Counted from the stretch's first letter, positions 50,053-59,748 are shown. The stretch: DNA of 64,000 bases from Limnohabitans sp. 63ED37-2 (GCF_001412535.1 NZ_CP011774.1:181501-245500), one strand, 5' to 3'. A program made the numbers and translations. Notes: generated by a model from the sequence alone, not told the origin.

Positions 50053-50727
50053 TTAGCCCGGGATTTTTTCGAGGCAATAACCCAGGCCCCGCACCGTGGC
50101 GATGCGGATCGGGCCTTTTTCGATTTTTTTGCGCAGGCGGTGGATGTACACCTCGATCGCGTTGTTGCTCACCTCTTCGCCCCATTCGCACAGGCGCTCG
50201 ACCAACTGGTCCTTGCTGACCAAGCGGCCCGCACGTTGCAGCAGCACTTCGAGCAAGCCCAACTCGCGGGCCGACAACTCGACCATCTTGCCGTCGATGG
50301 TGGCCACGCGCCCGGATTGGTCGTACACCAAGGGCCCGTGTTTGATTTGGGAGGTGGCCCCGCCCATGCCGCGGCGGGTGAGGGCGCGGACACGGGCTTC
50401 GAGTTCTTGCAAGCTGAAGGGCTTGGCCATGTAATCGTCTGCGCCGTAGTCCAGGCCTTTGACGCGCTCTTCCACACTGTCTGCGGCGGTGAGGATCAAG
50501 ACGGGCAAGACGGAGCCCCGAGAGCGCAAGCGCTTGAGCACTTCCAGACCATGCATTTTGGGCAGACCCAGGTCCAGGATCAACAAATCAAATTCGTTGT
50601 TGGTCATCAAGGCCGCGTCGGCCTCGCTGCCACTGGCCACATGGTCCACCGCGGCGCCCGCGCTGCGCAAGGTGCGCAGCAAACCATCGGCAAGCACTTG
50701 GTCATCTTCGGCAATCAGAATGCGCAT
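50053..50727 (-). CDS. OmpR-family response regulator (TctD/QseB-like)
   Basis: A 224-residue regulator with a receiver domain (acidic pair in 'LIAEDDQVL', phospho-Asp in 'DLLILDLGLPKMHG', Lys in 'YMAKPFSLQEL') and a winged-helix DNA-binding domain ('NAIEVYIHRLRKKI'). It pairs with the kinase encoded just downstream and probably controls envelope or transport genes. Confidence 0.92.
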   Translation of the reverse strand: MRILIAEDDQVLADGLLRTLRSAGAAVDHVASGSEADAALMTNNEFDLLILDLGLPKMHGLEVLKRLRSRGSVLPVLILTAADSVEERVKGLDYGADDYMAKPFSLQELEARVRALTRRGMGGATSQIKHGPLVYDQSGRVATIDGKMVELSARELGLLEVLLQRAGRLVSKDQLVERLCEWGEEVSNNAIEVYIHRLRKKIEKGPIRIATVRGLGYCLEKIPG

Positions 50728-50861
50728 GGCTGTCTCCTGTTGTTTTTAGGGGCATCTCGGCGGGCAGGGGCTCAAGCCCTTACTCGATTCTAGTGGCTCA
50801 AGCCAGCCCCAACACGCTGCAGACCGTGTGGGGGCATCTTGGGGCTGCAGCCCGAGACAGC

Positions 50862-51365
50862 TCAGTTCACATAAGCATCCAGCCCCAAGGCCACCACGGT
50901 CGCTACATCATTGCCCACCGCCTCGCGAAACTCGGCCTCGGCCTGGGCCACCGCCTCTTTGAAGGCCTGCAACCAGGCCAGCCCCACGGGCGTGAACACC
51001 ACGCGCCGGGCGCGTGCGTCCAGCGGGTCGGCTTCTCGCTGCACCAGGCCCCAAGCGGCACACTGGTCCACCAGATCACCCATGGCCTGTTTGCTCATGC
51101 CCGCCGCTCTGGCTAAATCCGTCAGGCGCGAACCTTCCAGGGCCAGATGCCGGGTGATGTGCACATGCGCGGCGCTGACCTGGTCGCGCGAAGCCAGATT
51201 GGCCAGGGCCAGCGGCACCCCCTCGTTGCCCGCCATCAGGTGCAGCACGCGTTCGTCAAAGCGCCGCATGGCGTGTCCCAGCAGGCGACCCAAATGGGTT
51301 TGTCGCCAGCGCTCATCGTGCAGGGATGTGCTGCTCAAAATGCTTGGAAGGGTGTTTTCAGTCAT
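50862..51365 (-). CDS. MarR-family transcriptional regulator
   Basis: A 167-residue winged-helix regulator; HTH around 'LTDLARAAGMSKQAMGDLVD' and wing 'ADPLDARARRVVFTPVG'. The start at 51365 (MTENTLPS) removes nine unlikely codons. It is divergent from recA and shares its control region, which holds an SOS box. The ligand and targets are unknown. Confidence 0.85.
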   Translation of the reverse strand: MTENTLPSILSSTSLHDERWRQTHLGRLLGHAMRRFDERVLHLMAGNEGVPLALANLASRDQVSAAHVHITRHLALEGSRLTDLARAAGMSKQAMGDLVDQCAAWGLVQREADPLDARARRVVFTPVGLAWLQAFKEAVAQAEAEFREAVGNDVATVVALGLDAYVN

Positions 51366-51428
51366 GGACAAATGATAAGGCAAACTGACCAAAAATATCG
51401 TTTACAGGTTTGTACAGGTCGTTTACAG

Positions 51429-51448
51429 TACTGTTCACGCATCCAGTA
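51429..51448. promoter_or_regulatory. LexA (SOS) box upstream of recA
   Basis: TACTG-N10-CAGTA, the outer symmetry of the E. coli SOS consensus, 58 bp upstream of the recA start. A TTTACA...TACAGT pair (51401-51406, 51425-51430) just upstream could be the -35/-10, placing the operator over the transcription start. Two direct copies of TCGTTTACAG (51398, 51419) lie next to it. Confidence 0.7.
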
Positions 51449-51506
51449 AACAGCACATCAGCGCTGAGCCCGGTGCCCCAACCCATTGATATTCAAGGAG
51501 ATTCCC

Positions 51507-52544
51507 ATGAGCGACGACAACAGCGAAAAGTCCAAAGCCCTGCAAGCCGCCCTGGCCCAGATTGAAAAACAATTCGGCAAAGGCACCATCATGCGTCTGG
51601 GCGAAGGCGAAGCCATCGCCGACATCCAGGTCGTGTCCACCGGCTCTTTGGGCCTGGACATCGCGCTGGGTGTGGGCGGTTTGCCCCGTGGCCGCGTGAT
51701 CGAGATCTACGGCCCTGAGTCTTCCGGCAAAACCACCCTCACGCTGCAAGTCATCTCCGAAATGCAGCGCTTGGGCGGCACCTGCGCTTTTGTGGACGCC
51801 GAGCATGCGCTGGACGTGCAATACGCCCAAAACCTGGGTGTGAACCTGCAAGAGTTGCTGGTCAGCCAGCCCGACACCGGCGAGCAGGCCCTGGAAATCG
51901 TGGACAGTTTGGTGCGCTCTGGCGCGGTGGATTTGGTCGTCATCGACTCGGTGGCAGCCCTCACGCCCAAGGCCGAAATCGAAGGCGATATGGGCGACAG
52001 CCTGCCCGGCCTGCAAGCCCGTTTGATGAGCCAGGCCCTGCGCAAGCTGACCGCCACCATCAAAAAGACCAACTGCACCGTCATCTTCATCAACCAGATC
52101 CGCATGAAGATCGGCGTGATGTTCGGCAGCCCCGAAACCACCACCGGCGGCAACGCACTCAAGTTCTACGCGTCTGTGCGTTTGGACATTCGCCGCACCG
52201 GCACGATCAAGAAGGGTGACGACGCGATCGGCAATGAGACCAAGGTCAAAGTGGTCAAGAACAAAGTCGCGCCGCCCTTCAAGACGGCCGAGTTCGACAT
52301 TTTGTTTGGCGAGGGCATCAGCCGCGAAGGTGAAGTGATCGACATGGGCGTGACCGCCAAGATCGTCGACAAGTCGGGCGCTTGGTACGCCTACCAGGGC
52401 GAGAAAATCGGCCAAGGCCGTGACAACGCCCGTGAGTTCCTGCGTGAGAACCCCGCCTTGGCCCGCGAGATCGAGAACAAGGTGCGCGAATCGCTGGGCA
52501 TCCGCTTGCTGGAATCGGCCATTGCCGAGCCCAAAGGCGAATAA
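51507..52544 (+). CDS. recA: Recombinase RecA
   Basis: ATP-dependent strand exchange protein and LexA coprotease. The 345-residue protein has Walker A 'GPESSGKTTL', Walker B 'LVVIDSVAAL' and the L2-region 'FINQIRMKIGVMFGSPETTT', all intact. The start at 51507 follows AAGGAG; a longer upstream frame is discarded. recX follows after 6 bp. Confidence 0.98.
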   Translation: MSDDNSEKSKALQAALAQIEKQFGKGTIMRLGEGEAIADIQVVSTGSLGLDIALGVGGLPRGRVIEIYGPESSGKTTLTLQVISEMQRLGGTCAFVDAEHALDVQYAQNLGVNLQELLVSQPDTGEQALEIVDSLVRSGAVDLVVIDSVAALTPKAEIEGDMGDSLPGLQARLMSQALRKLTATIKKTNCTVIFINQIRMKIGVMFGSPETTTGGNALKFYASVRLDIRRTGTIKKGDDAIGNETKVKVVKNKVAPPFKTAEFDILFGEGISREGEVIDMGVTAKIVDKSGAWYAYQGEKIGQGRDNAREFLRENPALAREIENKVRESLGIRLLESAIAEPKGE

Positions 52545-52550
52545 AAAGCC

Positions 52551-53039
52551 ATGGATCAGAGGTCAAGCTTGAACAAGCCTGGTTTTCAGCCCTCACTCAA
52601 AGGCCGCGCCCTGCGGCTTTTGAGTCAGCGTGAGCACTCACGCGCTGAGCTGGAGCGCAAGCTGGCCCCCCACGAAGAAGTGCCCGGTGAGCTGGCCAAA
52701 GCTCTGGACGAGTTGCAGGCGAGGGACTTCATCAACGATGGTCGGGCGGTGGATTCCTTGGTCAACCGCCGCGCAGGCAAACTCGGCAGTGCCCGTATCC
52801 AGCAAGAGCTCGCCCTCAAGGGCTTGTCGGGCGAGGCTGTGGCCGAGGCGCTTGAGAACCTGAAAGACACCGAGTTCAGTCGGGCTCAGGCGGTTTGGCA
52901 GAAAAAATTCAGTGATCTCCCGCAAGACCCGCACGAACGCGCCAAGCACATGCGTTTCTTGATGACCCGTGGCTTCAGCGCGGAAGTGGTGCGACGGGTG
53001 GTGAAAGGCGATGGCCTGGATGAAGAGCCCTTGGATTGA
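52551..53039 (+). CDS. recX: Regulatory protein RecX
   Basis: A 162-residue helical repeat protein that binds the RecA filament and inhibits it. It has the family pattern 'ALRLLSQREHSRAELERKL', 'DFINDGRAVDSLVNRRAGK' and 'GSARIQQELALKGLS'. It follows recA by 6 bp and is probably under the same SOS control. Confidence 0.92.
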   Translation: MDQRSSLNKPGFQPSLKGRALRLLSQREHSRAELERKLAPHEEVPGELAKALDELQARDFINDGRAVDSLVNRRAGKLGSARIQQELALKGLSGEAVAEALENLKDTEFSRAQAVWQKKFSDLPQDPHERAKHMRFLMTRGFSAEVVRRVVKGDGLDEEPLD

Positions 53040-53080
53040 GATCTGCACGCGTGTGATTGCCCGACCTGTCCGAGCAGCGA

Positions 53081-54475
53081 TCAGTCCATCACCGGCAGCT
53101 GCAATTCAACCACTGCACCGCCCAAGGGGCTGTTACCAATGGTCAGGTTGCCCCCGTGCTGCTGGGCAATCGATTTGGAAATGGATAAACCTACCCCCAA
53201 TCCTTCGCTTTTGGTGGAGAAAAAAGAGGTGCCCACTTGGCGCAAGACTTCAGCAGACAAGCCTGGCCCGTTGTCCGTGAAGGTGATGTGCGCCATCTGC
53301 TCTTCGCGCCAGACTCGGATCTGCAATTGCCTAGAGGCTTGGCCCTGTGTGGCCTGTATGGCGTTGCGCAGCACATTCATGAAAATCTGGGACAGTTGAA
53401 CCGGGTCGGCCCTGACTGCAAGCTCTTGGGGATGCAAAGAGATTTGAATGTCAACCGATTCGTTGTGAGCCAAGTTATGGATCAGTGCTTTTGCATCGGT
53501 GATCACCTGGCTGAGTTCAATCCGCTCCAATGCCTTGGCCCTGGATTGGATGAAGCTGCGGATGCGACCCAAGATGTCACCTGCCTTTTGGGTGTTACGG
53601 TTGAGGTCTTCAAAGTACTTGTTCAGTGACTCGTCTTGGCGTTCCTGGAGCGACATTTCCATCCGGTCGGCGATCAGGTAAATGTTGGTCAGGGGCTGGC
53701 TCAACTCGTGTGCCAAAGAAGCCGCAATTTCGCCCACACTTCGGCGGCGGTCGAGCTGTGCGACCTGCTCGATCAGGCGTGCCGCCTCTTCTTGACGGGC
53801 TTGCACTTTGGCCAATTCAAGCGCTTTGCGGTTCATCCGCTCAGTGAATATGCCCAAAAAGCCGACGTTGCCCACAATGGAAGTGACCACGGCCCATACG
53901 ATCAACATCACAGACAAAGGGTCTGCGGCCATGGCTTGAGGTTGGGCTGAACCGAGTAAGAGACTGAGAACGCGCAGCCCCAACAGCACCGATAAAGTCA
54001 GGTAAGCCAAGAACATCCAGCGCGCACTGATGCTGCGGTCAAGTCTGTAAACATTGTGAGCCCCAAAAGCCAACCAGCCGACAGCTGCACCAGCGCCCAA
54101 GTTGGACCAGATGAAGGGCAAAGTGTCGTTGTTCAAAACCAAATCGAACAGGGCATACACTGCAAAAAACATGAAAGACAGGCTTAAGATTCCCATCAAA
54201 TAGAGCGGTTTTTGCAGTTGGATGCGCAGGGCTCCCGCTCGCAACAGCGGTCCCACCACCAGCAGCCAAACGGCGATGCCATATGTCAACACATCGGGTA
54301 CTTTGCCCCGCATGCCCAGCAAGACTAGGCTCAGGCCAAAGGAAACACCACCTAGGCACCACAAGGTGTTGATGCGTTCGTTTTGGTTACGCAGAATCGC
54401 CCAAACAAAAAGCGGCATGGCCAAGTACAAAATGCCAGCAATGAAATAAGCCGTGGGCAGATGCAAGAGGGGCAT
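53081..54475 (-). CDS. Orphan membrane sensor histidine kinase
   Basis: A 464-residue kinase. The N-terminal ~210 residues hold about seven membrane helices with few loops, so the sensor is probably within the membrane. A coiled-coil linker (~215-240) precedes the His box 'AASLAHELSQPLTNIYLIAD' and an ATPase domain ('NVLRNAIQATQGQ', 'DNGPGLS', 'GLGVGLSIS'). The HELSQPL box is typical of NtrB/FixL-like kinases. No response regulator is adjacent. Convergent with recX. Signal unknown. Confidence 0.87.
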   Translation of the reverse strand: MPLLHLPTAYFIAGILYLAMPLFVWAILRNQNERINTLWCLGGVSFGLSLVLLGMRGKVPDVLTYGIAVWLLVVGPLLRAGALRIQLQKPLYLMGILSLSFMFFAVYALFDLVLNNDTLPFIWSNLGAGAAVGWLAFGAHNVYRLDRSISARWMFLAYLTLSVLLGLRVLSLLLGSAQPQAMAADPLSVMLIVWAVVTSIVGNVGFLGIFTERMNRKALELAKVQARQEEAARLIEQVAQLDRRRSVGEIAASLAHELSQPLTNIYLIADRMEMSLQERQDESLNKYFEDLNRNTQKAGDILGRIRSFIQSRAKALERIELSQVITDAKALIHNLAHNESVDIQISLHPQELAVRADPVQLSQIFMNVLRNAIQATQGQASRQLQIRVWREEQMAHITFTDNGPGLSAEVLRQVGTSFFSTKSEGLGVGLSISKSIAQQHGGNLTIGNSPLGGAVVELQLPVMD

Positions 54476-54514
54476 GGTGTGTTGGCGTGTGAGGTGGGTC
54501 AGCAGTCCTTCACA

Positions 54515-55006
54515 TCAGGCGGCAGCGACAAAACTGCCCGATTTGCCGCCGTGTTTTTCCAGCAGCTTCACATCGGTGATGGTCATGCCCCGGTCCACGG
54601 CTTTGCACATGTCGTAAATGGTGAGCAGGGCCACTTGCACGGCGGTGAGGGCTTCCATTTCAACGCCTGTTTGGCCATTCACTTCGGCTGTTGCCGTGCA
54701 CACCACGCATGATTTGTCGTTGTGGACCTCAAAATCAACCGCCACCCGGGTCAAGCCAATCGGGTGGCACAAGGGGATGAGGTCGCTGGTTTTTTTGGCG
54801 CCTTGAATGCCCGCAATGCGGGCAATGCCCAGCACATCACCTTTTTTGGCGGTGCCCGAACTGATCAAGGCCAAGGTGGCGGGCAGCATCTCGATGCGGC
54901 CGGTGGCCACCGCCACGCGCCGTGTGCTGGCTTTGCCTCCCACATCCACCATGTGGGCTTGCCCTTGGGCATCAAAGTGGGTCAGTGGGCTGGGGTTCTG
55001 GCTCAT
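54515..55006 (-). CDS. moaC: Cyclic pyranopterin monophosphate synthase
   Basis: Second enzyme of molybdenum cofactor synthesis: it converts the MoaA product to cyclic pyranopterin phosphate. The 163-residue protein has 'LTHFDAQGQAHMVDVGGKAS', 'TSDLIPLCHPIGLTRVAVDF' and 'TGVEMEALTAVQVALLTIYD' with 'DVKLLEKHGGKSG' at the end, all diagnostic. The start at 55006 is the family start. It is alone here; other moa genes are not in the window. Confidence 0.96.
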   Translation of the reverse strand: MSQNPSPLTHFDAQGQAHMVDVGGKASTRRVAVATGRIEMLPATLALISSGTAKKGDVLGIARIAGIQGAKKTSDLIPLCHPIGLTRVAVDFEVHNDKSCVVCTATAEVNGQTGVEMEALTAVQVALLTIYDMCKAVDRGMTITDVKLLEKHGGKSGSFVAAA

Positions 55007-55085
55007 GGCTGCGCGATCCAAAGGGTTTACAAGAAATTCACAAGAAACGGGCATCATACGAGGCTTCAAGAGGGCCCTGTCAGCT

Positions 55086-56672
55086 TTGAAACACAAATAC
55101 CGCCAACGCTTCATTTCTTGTCTGCTGCTTGCCGCGCTGGTCAGTGCGCCTGCGCATGCGCAACCCTCGGGTTTGCCTGGGCTGGGCGACGGTGAGAGCA
55201 TTTCGCTCAGCGCCGAACGTCAATTGGGCGACCGCATCGCCCGTGAACTTTACCGCGACCCCGATTACATCGAAGACCCGGTGCTCGACGAGTACATCCA
55301 GCTGCTGTGGGCCCCCTTGGTGCGGGCAGCTGCGGCCCGGGGCGAGTTGTCGGCCGAGTTGCAGGAGCGTTTTGCCTGGCGCATCCTGCTGGGGCGCGAC
55401 CGCTCAGTCAATGCCTTTGCCTTGCCTGGCGGCTACCTGGGTGTGCATCTGGGGCTGATTTCGGTGGTGGGTTCACACGACGAATTGGCCTCGGTGCTGG
55501 CGCACGAATTGAGCCACGTCAGCCAACGCCACATTGCCCGCGGCATGAGCGAGCAAAGCCGCATGACCCCCTGGCTGGTGGGCGCCATGATTTTGGGCGC
55601 CTTGGCCGCGAGCAAAAGCCCGCAAAGCGCCCAGGCGCTGATCGTGGGCGGGCAGGCTGCGGCTTTGCAGTCCCAGCTGAGCTATTCGCGGGACATGGAG
55701 CGTGAAGCCGATCGCGTGGGCTACGGCATTTTGGTCGACGCCGGGTATGACCCTCGGGGCTTCGTCGGCATGTTCGGCAAGTTGCAACAGGCGGCGGGTT
55801 TGAACGACAACGGTGCCTTTCCCTATTTGCGCAGTCACCCCCTGACCAGTGAGCGCATCGCCGACATGCAGGCCCGCCAACAGCTGAACACGCCCGGTGC
55901 GGTGCCCGCCACCGACATGGCCCAAGCCCTGATGTCGGCGCGTGCGCGTGTGTTGTCGCAAAACACCCCTGATGCGCTCAAGGCTTGGACCCAGGAGGCC
56001 GAGCAACCCTCCTCTCAGGATGGCCCAGCCCAACGGGCGGGCAAGCTTTATGCGGGCACCCTCGCTTATCTGCAGCAAAGAAATATGCCCGCTGCCGAGC
56101 GCAGCCTCCAGCAATTGCGTGAGTTAGCGAACAAGTCAGTGCCCACAAACGCGTCAGCGGTCAAGGCCGTGGATGCCAACTCCGGGCTGTCGGTTGCGCG
56201 CTGGCTGCGCCTGTTGTCGGCCGAGGTGGCCATGAAGCAAGACAAATTTCAAGCCGCACTGCAGCACCTGCAGCCCAGCGGGGCGGTCTCCGATTTGGCG
56301 CGTCCAGAGCTCATGGCCGCTGCGCAAGCCGTGCAGCGCTTGCCCGGCCATGCGATGCAGGCCGAGATCACCCGGCAATTGCGCCAGCGGGTGTTTGTTG
56401 CACCCCACGATGCCCAGGCCTGGAACCTCTTGGCCAGCTTGTTGGCCGTGCAAGGGCAGGCCTTGGCGAGTTTGAGGGCAGAAGCCGAGGCCCAGGTGGC
56501 CCGACTCGATTGGGAGGGCGCACTGGATCGATTTCGGGCGGCGCAAGACCTGGCCAAGCGCAGCCGATTGCAAGCGGGTGAGCACATCGAAGCCTCGATC
56601 GTGGACACCCGCCTGCGCGAAGTGCAGGCCAAGCTGCGGGCCCTGATTCAACCATCTCCCTCTCAACGTTGA
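55086..56672 (+). CDS. BepA/YfgC-like periplasmic M48 metalloprotease with TPRs
   Basis: A 528-residue exported protein. A signal peptide ends near 'SAPAHAQ'. The M48 zinc motif HELSH (about residue 140) and the third ligand in 'DMEREADRVG' are present, followed by TPR-like helices to the C-terminus. BepA assists and quality-controls outer-membrane protein (LptD/BamA) assembly. No ATG suits the frame; TTG 55086 is the likely start, preceded by AGAGGG. The longer upstream frame is antisense to moaC. Confidence 0.87.
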   Translation: MKHKYRQRFISCLLLAALVSAPAHAQPSGLPGLGDGESISLSAERQLGDRIARELYRDPDYIEDPVLDEYIQLLWAPLVRAAAARGELSAELQERFAWRILLGRDRSVNAFALPGGYLGVHLGLISVVGSHDELASVLAHELSHVSQRHIARGMSEQSRMTPWLVGAMILGALAASKSPQSAQALIVGGQAAALQSQLSYSRDMEREADRVGYGILVDAGYDPRGFVGMFGKLQQAAGLNDNGAFPYLRSHPLTSERIADMQARQQLNTPGAVPATDMAQALMSARARVLSQNTPDALKAWTQEAEQPSSQDGPAQRAGKLYAGTLAYLQQRNMPAAERSLQQLRELANKSVPTNASAVKAVDANSGLSVARWLRLLSAEVAMKQDKFQAALQHLQPSGAVSDLARPELMAAAQAVQRLPGHAMQAEITRQLRQRVFVAPHDAQAWNLLASLLAVQGQALASLRAEAEAQVARLDWEGALDRFRAAQDLAKRSRLQAGEHIEASIVDTRLREVQAKLRALIQPSPSQR

Positions 56673-56743
56673 GTCTGTTGCTCACCAACGTCTCGTGAAC
56701 AGCATTCAGGGGCTATGATCGCCCTCCCTGCACCAGACACACC

Positions 56744-57205
56744 ATGGCCGGAATCCACATCACCGACATTGAAGCCGCCATCAACCATTGGCGAGCCAAG
56801 AGCCCTTCACCCGATGGCGTTTCATTGACACCACCGCTGCGTGCGCTGGCCGAGGTGTACGGGCTCATGGTGTACTACAAGCAAGACTTGGCCGACGAAT
56901 TCAGCCTGCCTCTGGCTGCGGCCGAGGCCTGGCAGGACTGGTACGCCACCACACCCGACACGCCTTGTATTGCCATTTGTTCCACCAGCCAAGGCGACGA
57001 AACCTGCAAAGGCTGTGGGCGAAGTTTCGAAGAGGTGCAGTTGTGGATCGAGATGAGCCCCGGTGAAAAGCGCAGCATCTGGCACCGCATCACCATGGAA
57101 GGCAACTCTTGGCGCTTCAACCGCTACGCCGAACGCGCGGCCGAAGATCGGCACTGGGCCAAAGCAGCCGCTGAGGCGCAGGTGCCGCTGGACCTCCAGC
57201 CCTGA
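56744..57205 (+). CDS. DUF3717-DUF1289 protein
   Basis: A 153-residue protein: N-terminal 'ITDIEAAINHWRAKSP' and 'LRALAEVYGLMVYYK' (DUF3717, about 5-50), then 'TPCIAICSTSQGDETCKGCG' and 'RSFEEVQLWIEMSPGEKRSI' (DUF1289, about 75-125) with four cysteines that probably bind an Fe-S cluster or zinc. Function unknown. The spacing from the protease (71 bp) suggests a separate transcript. Confidence 0.85.
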   Translation: MAGIHITDIEAAINHWRAKSPSPDGVSLTPPLRALAEVYGLMVYYKQDLADEFSLPLAAAEAWQDWYATTPDTPCIAICSTSQGDETCKGCGRSFEEVQLWIEMSPGEKRSIWHRITMEGNSWRFNRYAERAAEDRHWAKAAAEAQVPLDLQP

Positions 57206-57295
57206 ACAAATGCATGCTAAAGCTGGCTGGAGTCACCATTGACTCGTGCAGGTCAGCCGCAGACAAGGTCAACTGGTTTTGAAGTCGGAACCAGA

Positions 57296-58504
57296 TCAAG
57301 CAGTCAGAAGCTTTTGATAGGCGGGCCAAGTGACGGACTGAAAATCGTACCGGTCGATGATGGTCTGCCGTGCCAATTGCCGCATGTGCTTAAAAGCCCC
57401 TCGATCGGCCAGCACATCACACACCCGATCGGCCAACTGGGCCGGTTTGAAAAAATCGACCAGCAAACCATTTTGTCCATCGGTGATGACCTCACGTACT
57501 GGCGCGGTGTCCGAGCCAATGACCAGCGCCCCCAGGCTCATGGCTTCGAGCAGGGACCAACTCAACACGAAGGGCACCGTCAAATACACATGCGCTGATG
57601 ACACCCTGAGCAAAGCCATCAAGGTGTTGTAAGGCACTCGGCTGACAAAGTGCACCCTGGACATGTCCAAATGGTCTTTGACTTCCTCCAGAAACAACTG
57701 CTTGAAGTTCTTGCTTCCCGGCGGTGCGGCGCCATAGCTGACCTCATCGCCCCCCACAATCACCACCCGCGCTTGGGGTCTGCGCCGCATGATGTCGGGC
57801 AAGGCCCGCATGAACTGGTGGTAACCGCGCATGGGCTCCAAGTTGCGGTTGACGAAGGTCACCACCTCATCACCTTGGCGCAGCACCAAGCCCGCCCGGT
57901 TCAAGGACACCCAAGCCGACGGATCGGGTGTGAGCAAATCCGTGCGGATGCCATCGTGGATGACGCGCAAACGTTCGCGCAAGGCCGACGGAAAGCCATC
58001 GGCTTGCCATTGCGTGGGGGTGATGCCCACATCACACGCCAGCAAACTCGAGGCCAAATGCATGTTGCGCACCTGCAAGCGTTGGGCCGACAGTGGTGGG
58101 GTCGGAAACTCAGGATCAAAACCCACATCGCCGCCTTGATCGCGGTAATACATTTCGTTGAAGCCCAGCAATCGGGCATGCGGCAAAACTTGGCGCATGA
58201 ACAGCATCTCGCCCCAGCCAGTGTGGCCCAGCACCACATCCGGCGTCCAGCCCTGCGCTGCCTGGCGTTGGACCATCTCGGCGGCGGCTTGCCCCCGAAT
58301 GACCGCAGTTTCGGTGTTCAGCAGCCAAGGATGGATCTGCGGCGAACTGCTGCGCTCGGGTTGGTAAGAGACATGATGCACCCCGGCAATCACCGACTCC
58401 TTGCGCACCGACAAGGCGCGCACATCATGCCCAGCCTGTTGTAATGCCGGCGCCAGCCCACGAAATTGACCGGGGAAATTTTGATGAACCAGCAACACTT
58501 TCAC
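57296..58504 (-). CDS. Glycosyltransferase, GT4-like
   Basis: A 402-residue GT-B fold enzyme. It begins 'MKVLLVHQNFPGQFRGLAPA' (reading GTG as Met), with 'RVVIVGGDEVSYG' and 'SWSLLEAMSLGALVIGSDTA' plus 'VREVITDGQNGLLVDFF' in the donor-binding half, including the E-x7-E pattern of GT4 enzymes. Acceptor and donor are unknown; exopolysaccharide or lipid glycosylation is likely. The GTG at 58504 is chosen because a purine-rich GCGGGGGC lies ~8 bp upstream and it gives the family start. No other glycan genes are nearby. Confidence 0.85.
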   Translation of the reverse strand: MKVLLVHQNFPGQFRGLAPALQQAGHDVRALSVRKESVIAGVHHVSYQPERSSSPQIHPWLLNTETAVIRGQAAAEMVQRQAAQGWTPDVVLGHTGWGEMLFMRQVLPHARLLGFNEMYYRDQGGDVGFDPEFPTPPLSAQRLQVRNMHLASSLLACDVGITPTQWQADGFPSALRERLRVIHDGIRTDLLTPDPSAWVSLNRAGLVLRQGDEVVTFVNRNLEPMRGYHQFMRALPDIMRRRPQARVVIVGGDEVSYGAAPPGSKNFKQLFLEEVKDHLDMSRVHFVSRVPYNTLMALLRVSSAHVYLTVPFVLSWSLLEAMSLGALVIGSDTAPVREVITDGQNGLLVDFFKPAQLADRVCDVLADRGAFKHMRQLARQTIIDRYDFQSVTWPAYQKLLTA

Positions 58505-58704
58505 GTTGATGCCCCCGCTCGCTGTACAGCTCTCGTCAGCCAAGCCATGTTGTGCACCCCATGGTGAGTGATCGGGTCAGTCCAGCCGGTAAAAACGGAC
58601 GGTAAATGCGGTTTCATTGAATGAAGTTTACCTATTTCAAAATAAAAATACGGCGTGGCGTTTGCAGCAGGCCAGACGCTCCCCACGTTGGCGATCAGGA
58701 CATG

Positions 58705-58738
58705 AAAAAAGGGCCATCAACCGTGGGTTGAGGCCCTT
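58705..58738 (-). terminator. Terminator of the yajC-secD-secF operon
   Basis: AAGGGCC (58709-58715) pairs with GGCCCTT (58732-58738), with an inner ATCAACC/GGTTGA pairing and one bulge. Read on the minus strand it is followed by TTTTTTC. It lies about 50 bp after the secF stop. The rest of the 281-bp stretch 58505-58785 shows no gene or RNA that I recognise. Confidence 0.8.
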
Positions 58739-58785
58739 CAAAAGACACCGCCCGCGAGGCGATGAAGAGATGGGTGTGCAGCGTT

Positions 58786-59736
58786 TTAGACCACAGCGCC
58801 CGAGTTTTCGTCGTTCGGGTCGTTGTCTTTCTTGATCGGCTTGATCAAGTCTTCGCGCTGGATGCCCAGCCACATGGCAATGGCAGCCGCCACAAACACC
58901 GACGAGTAAATACCAAAGCAAATGCCAATGGTCAGCGCCATGGCGAAGTAGTGCAGGGTCTCGCCGCCAAACAGCAGCATGGACAGCACCATGATCTGGG
59001 TCGAGCCGTGGGTGATGATGGTGCGGCTGATGGTGGAGGTGATCGCGTTGTCAATCACTTCGACCGTGTTCATCTTGCGGTAACGGCGGAAGTTCTCGCG
59101 AATCCGGTCAAAAATCACCACCGATTCGTTGACCGAATAACCCAGCACCGCCAGCACGGCGGCCAACACGGCGAGTGAGAACTCCCACTGGAAGAAGGCA
59201 AAAAAGCCCAAGATGATGATCACGTCGTGCAAGTTGGCGATGATGGCCGAGACCGCGAACTTCCACTCGAAGCGGATCGCCAGATAGATCATGATGCCAA
59301 TCACCACAAAGGCCAGGGCCTTGAGGCCGTCTTCGGCCAGTTCATCCCCCACTTGCGGGCCGACGAACTCGGTGCGGCGCAAGGTCACGTCGGGGTCGTT
59401 GGCTTTCAGGGCCGACAAAACCTTTTCGCTTTGCTGGGCCGAGTTCACGCCTTTTTGTGCGGGCAAACGGATCATCACGTCGCGAGCCGAACCAAAGTTT
59501 TGCACCTGCACTTCACCAAAACCGAGTGTGGCCACTGTGCCGCGCACCTTTTGTAGGTCGGCGGGCTGGCTGTAGCTCACCTCCATCAAGGTGCCACCCG
59601 TGAACTCCACCGACAGGTGCAGGCCACGGCTGAACAAGAAGAACACGGCCAGGGCGAAAGTGACAAAGGACACCGCGTTCAGCACCAAAGCATGGCGCAT
59701 GAAGGGGATGTCTTTTCTGATTTTGAACAATTCCAT
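58786..59736 (-). CDS. secF: Protein translocase subunit SecF
   Basis: RND-type accessory subunit of the Sec translocon, using proton motive force to assist export. The 316-residue protein has six membrane helices and 'FTGGTLMEVSY' in the first periplasmic domain, plus 'GYSVNESVVIFDRIRENFRR' and 'GLFGG'-like glycine-rich segments in the helices. It is 12 bp downstream of secD. Confidence 0.95.
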   Translation of the reverse strand: MELFKIRKDIPFMRHALVLNAVSFVTFALAVFFLFSRGLHLSVEFTGGTLMEVSYSQPADLQKVRGTVATLGFGEVQVQNFGSARDVMIRLPAQKGVNSAQQSEKVLSALKANDPDVTLRRTEFVGPQVGDELAEDGLKALAFVVIGIMIYLAIRFEWKFAVSAIIANLHDVIIILGFFAFFQWEFSLAVLAAVLAVLGYSVNESVVIFDRIRENFRRYRKMNTVEVIDNAITSTISRTIITHGSTQIMVLSMLLFGGETLHYFAMALTIGICFGIYSSVFVAAAIAMWLGIQREDLIKPIKKDNDPNDENSGAVV

Positions 59737-59748
59737 GGTCTTTTCCCC

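Noticed and set aside
58505..58785. tRNA or small protein gene in the 281-bp gap before secF
   Set aside because: No cloverleaf and no ORF with a ribosome-binding site was found; only the secDF terminator is supported.
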